Positions 13,599-16,420 of a DNA stretch of 16,420 bases are shown piece after piece. The DNA is from DATLYB01 sp964502525. Lineage in GTDB: Bacteria > Bacteroidota > Bacteroidia > Chitinophagales > CAIOSU01. Within the stretch, counting starts at the first letter, position 1, and every line of letters starts with the position of its first letter. The notes beneath the pieces are model-generated. The model made no database searches. It was given only the letters and a program-made list of their open reading frames with translations, and had not been told where the DNA came from. The stretch spans positions 1 through 16,420 of the forward strand of contig CAZCXH010000110.1 of the NCBI GenBank assembly GCA_964502525.1. The letters are read 5' to 3'. The position numbers were made by a program, and so were the translations under genes.

Positions 13599-14447
13599 TT
13601 GCCCTACAACCGCTATCATCCCGCTGTCCACATGCTCATCGCAACATTTTTCTTTGCGCTGATGAACATGTCCATCAAGTTGGTGCCTCACATACCTGCT
13701 TTTGAGATCGTCCTGTTCAGATCAATTGTGACGCTGGCGGCAAGCTACTGGATGATCAGAAGGCTGGGATTGAATCCCCTGGGCAACAACAGGAGGTTGT
13801 TGATGGCTCGCGGCTTTGTGGGGATGCTTGCGCTGGTGACGTTTTTTCACACCTTGCAGGTGATGCCCCTTGCCGGAGCGGTTACCTTGCAATATTTGTC
13901 GCCAATATTCACAGTGCTGCTCGGTATTTTTTTTCTGAAAGAGCGCGTGCATCCGGTTCAGTGGCTGTGTTTTGCGGTGGCCTTCGCAGGGGTTGCCATC
14001 ATTCGCGGTTTTGATCCGCGCCTTGAGTTGCGCTATTTCATTTTAGGCATCTTATCGGCTTTGTTTTCCGGTCTGGCTTATAATATTGTCCGCAAGCTGA
14101 AAGATACCGATCACCCGTTGGTGGTGGTGTTCTACTTTCCGCTGATGTCCCTTCCGTTTGCCATGGCTTATTGTTATTTCACGTGGGTGATGCCGCAGGG
14201 GTGGGACTGGCTCTGGTTGCTGTTCATAGGCATTTGCACCCAAATTGCGCAGGTGAATCTGACGCATGCGTTGCAGAACGAGAAGCTAGCAGCAATATCC
14301 GGATTGAATTACCTCGGAATATTGTATGCATTATTTATTGGATTTTTTTTCTTTGGCGAAACATACGATTGGATCGTCCTGCTCGGCATATTTCTCGTGC
14401 TGACAGGCGTGCTTCTGAATTTCTTTCTGAGGGTGGGCCGGAGGTGA
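13599..14447 (+). CDS. DMT-superfamily (EamA-like) permease
   Basis: This 282-residue integral membrane protein has about ten hydrophobic helices in two homologous EamA halves. The first half starts HPAVHMLIATFFFALMN and carries LAGAVTLQYLSPIFTVLLGIFFLKERV, the usual helix 3-4 region. The second half contains ALQNEKLAAISGLNYLGILYALFIGFFFFGET, the equivalent motif. Drug/metabolite transporters of this type export or exchange small metabolites at the inner membrane; substrate unknown. The TTG at 13599 is chosen because PYNRYHPA before the first helix resembles family N-termini; ATG at 13632 is the alternative. Repeat copy 2 ends 10 bp upstream, so no separate promoter is seen. It ends 3 bp from the convergent T9SS gene. 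Confidence 0.87.
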   Translation: MPYNRYHPAVHMLIATFFFALMNMSIKLVPHIPAFEIVLFRSIVTLAASYWMIRRLGLNPLGNNRRLLMARGFVGMLALVTFFHTLQVMPLAGAVTLQYLSPIFTVLLGIFFLKERVHPVQWLCFAVAFAGVAIIRGFDPRLELRYFILGILSALFSGLAYNIVRKLKDTDHPLVVVFYFPLMSLPFAMAYCYFTWVMPQGWDWLWLLFIGICTQIAQVNLTHALQNEKLAAISGLNYLGILYALFIGFFFFGETYDWIVLLGIFLVLTGVLLNFFLRVGRR

Positions 14448-14450
14448 GAT

Positions 14451-16046
14451 TTACAGCTTCAGGATTCTGGCGGCCTGCGAAAATGAACCAGACTGAATAC
14501 GGACTAAATATGTTCCCTTTGACAATGATGCTCCGGCAATCACTTCCCCCTCTTCATCCCGGATCGCAATTGTTTTTATCAACTTGCCGCAATAGTCGAA
14601 CAGTTGCATCATTCCGCTTGTATTGACCGGAACACGATAAACTATTGTGGTTTGGTTTTCAAATACAGATGGCTGTGCAGCAAGCATCACATCGTTGCCT
14701 GCAACGACAGGACTGACCGCGTTAACAAACGTTGTGCAGGTAATTGATACATTCAGGGTTTCGGTCAAAGCTGTTTGCAAAGCCACTCCGGTGATGATTT
14801 TCGTCACGCAGCCTTCTTTATGGAACCTTACGTCATAAGTGCCCGGATCGGCAATGCCGGTCTTATAGCTGCCGAGGAAATTTGTTTTTTTTACTGACGA
14901 GGTGCCGATGATTTCAACGCTGACGTTTGTCAGCGGGCTTCCGGTACTGTCGTTGCTGACATTGCCCTCAAGGTAACATGCTCTCTTGTAATCGGGAGTG
15001 AGCACGTATAGTCCTGTCTCAATGTCTGATGCGAGGATTGTTCCAGAAGGCAGAAACGGATAAACGCCCCAGCAGCCGTTGAATCCATCGCTATTCGGAA
15101 ATGGCGAGGTGTCGTAGTTGCCGACTTCAACGAGGTTGTCAGGGAGGGTGGCGTCAGTGATGCTGACTCCATATTTATAATATGAATTAACCAAAAAGTT
15201 ATTCAGGAAGTAAGTATTATGCGGGATGAGCATTGAGCCGGGAGCCGCCTGGTAGCGGTCCAGTTCGGTGATGTTGCCTATGTCGCTCACGTCAAAAGAG
15301 GTAATGTAGGCGTTGGAGCGTTCGTCAGTTGTGAAGAGGTAACCCCCGTCATCGCTCAGCCAGCAGTTGTGCGTGAAGCGGTTGGGAGTTTCCTGCGTGG
15401 CAAGCACCACGGGATTAGCGCGGTCGGTTACATCAACAACGGCAAATTGCCCAGCATCGAGTTCGGAGAGCCAAAGGGTATCCCCGCGCGCGTATCCGTC
15501 ATGAACGTAGTTGAGGTTGTAGCTTCCGACAATCACGGGGTTTTCCGGATCGGTGTTCAAGTCGCAGATGAGCACACCACGCTGATTTGAAGGAAGGGAT
15601 CTGGCAGCATCATTATAGCCGAACAGATAAAGAAATCCTTTTTCATCAATAAATAATGTGTGCGCGGTGTTAAGCAAAGTATCGGCAGTCCAGTAGTGAT
15701 AATTGACAGAGTCGGGAAGCAGGGAGAGGTCGGCTATCAGCAGTCCGCTGCCCGTTTCATTGGTGGCGTATGCGTGGCGGTTCCAGGCTTTTACCTCGCG
15801 CCAGTTGCTGCTTGGTCCGGGAAGCAAAAACAACTCCCGGATGCTGTCAGGATTGGTGACGTCAACGATGGAAAGTCCATTTCGAACACCCACCAGCGCA
15901 TATTCGCTGCCTGTCTGGTCAACATACCCCCACAGATTGCTGACATCTTTCGGATAGTCAAGAACGCTCCTTAACGTGATGTTCTTCTGGGGAAAAACTG
16001 AAAGCCATAAAATAAGCAGGATTGTAATATTGACAATTATTCGCAT
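14451..16046 (-). CDS. choice-of-anchor B family secreted protein with T9SS sorting domain
   Basis: This 531-residue exported protein has a hydrophobic signal sequence at 1-20. Residues about 25-355 form a choice-of-anchor-B beta-propeller-like region with LVIVD-like repeats: WGYVDQTGSEYALVGVRNGLSIVDVTNP (39-66), LLIADLS, AVVDVTDRANPV, HNCWLSDDGGYLFTTDE (226-242) and SFDVSD. A carboxypeptidase-regulatory-like beta domain follows (LEGNVSNDSTGSPLTNVSVEI, about 359-425). The T9SS tail begins near 455 (AQPSVFENQTTIVYRVP), lacks the usual YPNP, and ends SFSQAARILKL. Surface or extracellular location is expected; the biological role is unknown. ATG at 16044-16046 overlaps the stop of the upstream partial gene by one base (TAATG), implying an operon of two secreted proteins. 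Confidence 0.87.
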   Translation of the reverse strand: MRIIVNITILLILWLSVFPQKNITLRSVLDYPKDVSNLWGYVDQTGSEYALVGVRNGLSIVDVTNPDSIRELFLLPGPSSNWREVKAWNRHAYATNETGSGLLIADLSLLPDSVNYHYWTADTLLNTAHTLFIDEKGFLYLFGYNDAARSLPSNQRGVLICDLNTDPENPVIVGSYNLNYVHDGYARGDTLWLSELDAGQFAVVDVTDRANPVVLATQETPNRFTHNCWLSDDGGYLFTTDERSNAYITSFDVSDIGNITELDRYQAAPGSMLIPHNTYFLNNFLVNSYYKYGVSITDATLPDNLVEVGNYDTSPFPNSDGFNGCWGVYPFLPSGTILASDIETGLYVLTPDYKRACYLEGNVSNDSTGSPLTNVSVEIIGTSSVKKTNFLGSYKTGIADPGTYDVRFHKEGCVTKIITGVALQTALTETLNVSITCTTFVNAVSPVVAGNDVMLAAQPSVFENQTTIVYRVPVNTSGMMQLFDYCGKLIKTIAIRDEEGEVIAGASLSKGTYLVRIQSGSFSQAARILKL

Positions 16047-16420
16047 TACTTCAGTTTGACAATCTTTATTGGGTTGCCGGTTTTATTCCCAGAGGAAATC
16101 AGCATGAAGTAAATTCCCGGCAAAAGCTTTTCTCCCCATGAAAATTTATCCCCGGCTTCCAGGCTTGCGCCCTCCAATTCCACCCCCAGTGAATTGAAAA
16201 AAGAAATATTCAACCGTGTATTGCTTTCGATTAACAGGCGATGGCTGAAAGGGTTTGGGAAAAAATCAACAGTAAAATTTAGGTTATTCACCGAAGTACT
16301 GACGCCAACGGTGAATGTGTCGGAGTTTACGCAGCCAAAAGTATCGGTAACGGTAACCGAGTAGTCACCAGATGCCAGGTTTTCAAGAAGGGGTTCAGCG
16401 TTTCCATCGCTCCATTCAAT
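16046..16420 (-). CDS. C-terminal end of a T9SS cargo protein with a SprB-like repeat (partial)
   Basis: The frame is open from the right edge of the window to a TAA at 16046-16048 (124 residues seen). A GTG at 16289-16291 is not the start, since coding continues upstream of it. Residues visible first, IEWSDGNAEPLLENLASGDY and then SVTVTDTFGC, match the SprB repeat pattern (W-S-[ND]-G ... L-x-x-G-x-Y-x-V-T-V-T-D-x-x-G-C). The last roughly 75 residues are a T9SS type A sorting domain: VDFFPNPFSHRL, ISFFNSLGVEL, LLPGIYFMLISS and a final IKIVKLK. SprB-repeat proteins are large surface adhesins, some involved in gliding. The bulk of the gene lies outside the window. Confidence 0.85.
   Translation of the reverse strand: MEWSDGNAEPLLENLASGDYSVTVTDTFGCVNSDTFTVGVSTSVNNLNFTVDFFPNPFSHRLLIESNTRLNISFFNSLGVELEGASLEAGDKFSWGEKLLPGIYFMLISSGNKTGNPIKIVKLK

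Noticed and set aside
13431..13691. 86-codon minus-strand frame through repeat copy 2, with a similar frame readable through copy 1
   Set aside because: The two copies share an open frame, but five of the seven differences change amino acids, the copy 1 frame has no start codon, and there is no known domain; a repeat-encoded peptide is not supported.
14171..14626. 151-codon plus-strand frame spanning the permease end and T9SS tail
   Set aside because: Lies in another frame of the permease and antisense to the sorting domain; the composition is that of a shadow frame.

Overview
The window looks like chromosomal DNA of a Bacteroidota bacterium. Three proteins carry type IX secretion (T9SS) C-terminal sorting tails (9645-10322, 14451-16046, 16046-16420). 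PurM is of the long Bacteroidota type with an RYxQRGVS-like N-terminus, the carotenoid desaturase resembles flavobacterial CrtD, and several upstream regions hold the Bacteroidota -7 promoter element TAnnTTTG. No complete transposase, integrase, CRISPR array or rRNA is present. Species cannot be told from the sequence.

Layout. (1) 1-722: the possible end of an IS21-like insertion cuts off a DUF1905 gene, then a GC-rich hairpin repeat and a tRNA-Gly(GCC) with its promoter. (2) 723-2195 (minus): a CrtD-type carotenoid desaturase. (3) 2433-6659 (plus): four translationally coupled genes that form a discrete, NRPS-like acyl-processing cassette: carrier protein, condensation-like acyltransferase (HHxxxD), GG-type FAD oxidoreductase, and acyl/aminoacyl-adenylating enzyme. 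This is the most unusual part of the window. (4) 6656-10322: cytidine deaminase (minus), saccharopine-dehydrogenase family protein (plus), 3-hydroxyacyl-CoA dehydrogenase (plus) and a small T9SS cargo protein (minus). (5) 10373-14447: a 39-bp perfect palindrome, purM, then panB and an alpha/beta hydrolase enclosed by two inverted 104-bp repeats (97 of 104 positions identical), then a DMT-family permease. (6) 14451-16420 (minus): a choice-of-anchor-B T9SS protein, and the 3' end of a larger SprB-repeat T9SS protein that runs off the right edge.

How the genes relate. The cassette reads as a self-contained route: the ligase activates a carboxylic or amino acid, loads it on the carrier protein, the flavoenzyme may oxidise it there, and the condensation-like enzyme passes it to an unknown acceptor. 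A pigment gene sits divergently beside it, but a shared product is only a guess. The other genes are ordinary metabolism (purine, pantothenate, pyrimidine salvage, amino-acid and acyl-CoA oxidation) and secreted surface proteins. Almost every intergenic gap holds a different palindromic or repeated element, two of them placed where they could affect mRNA 5' or 3' ends.
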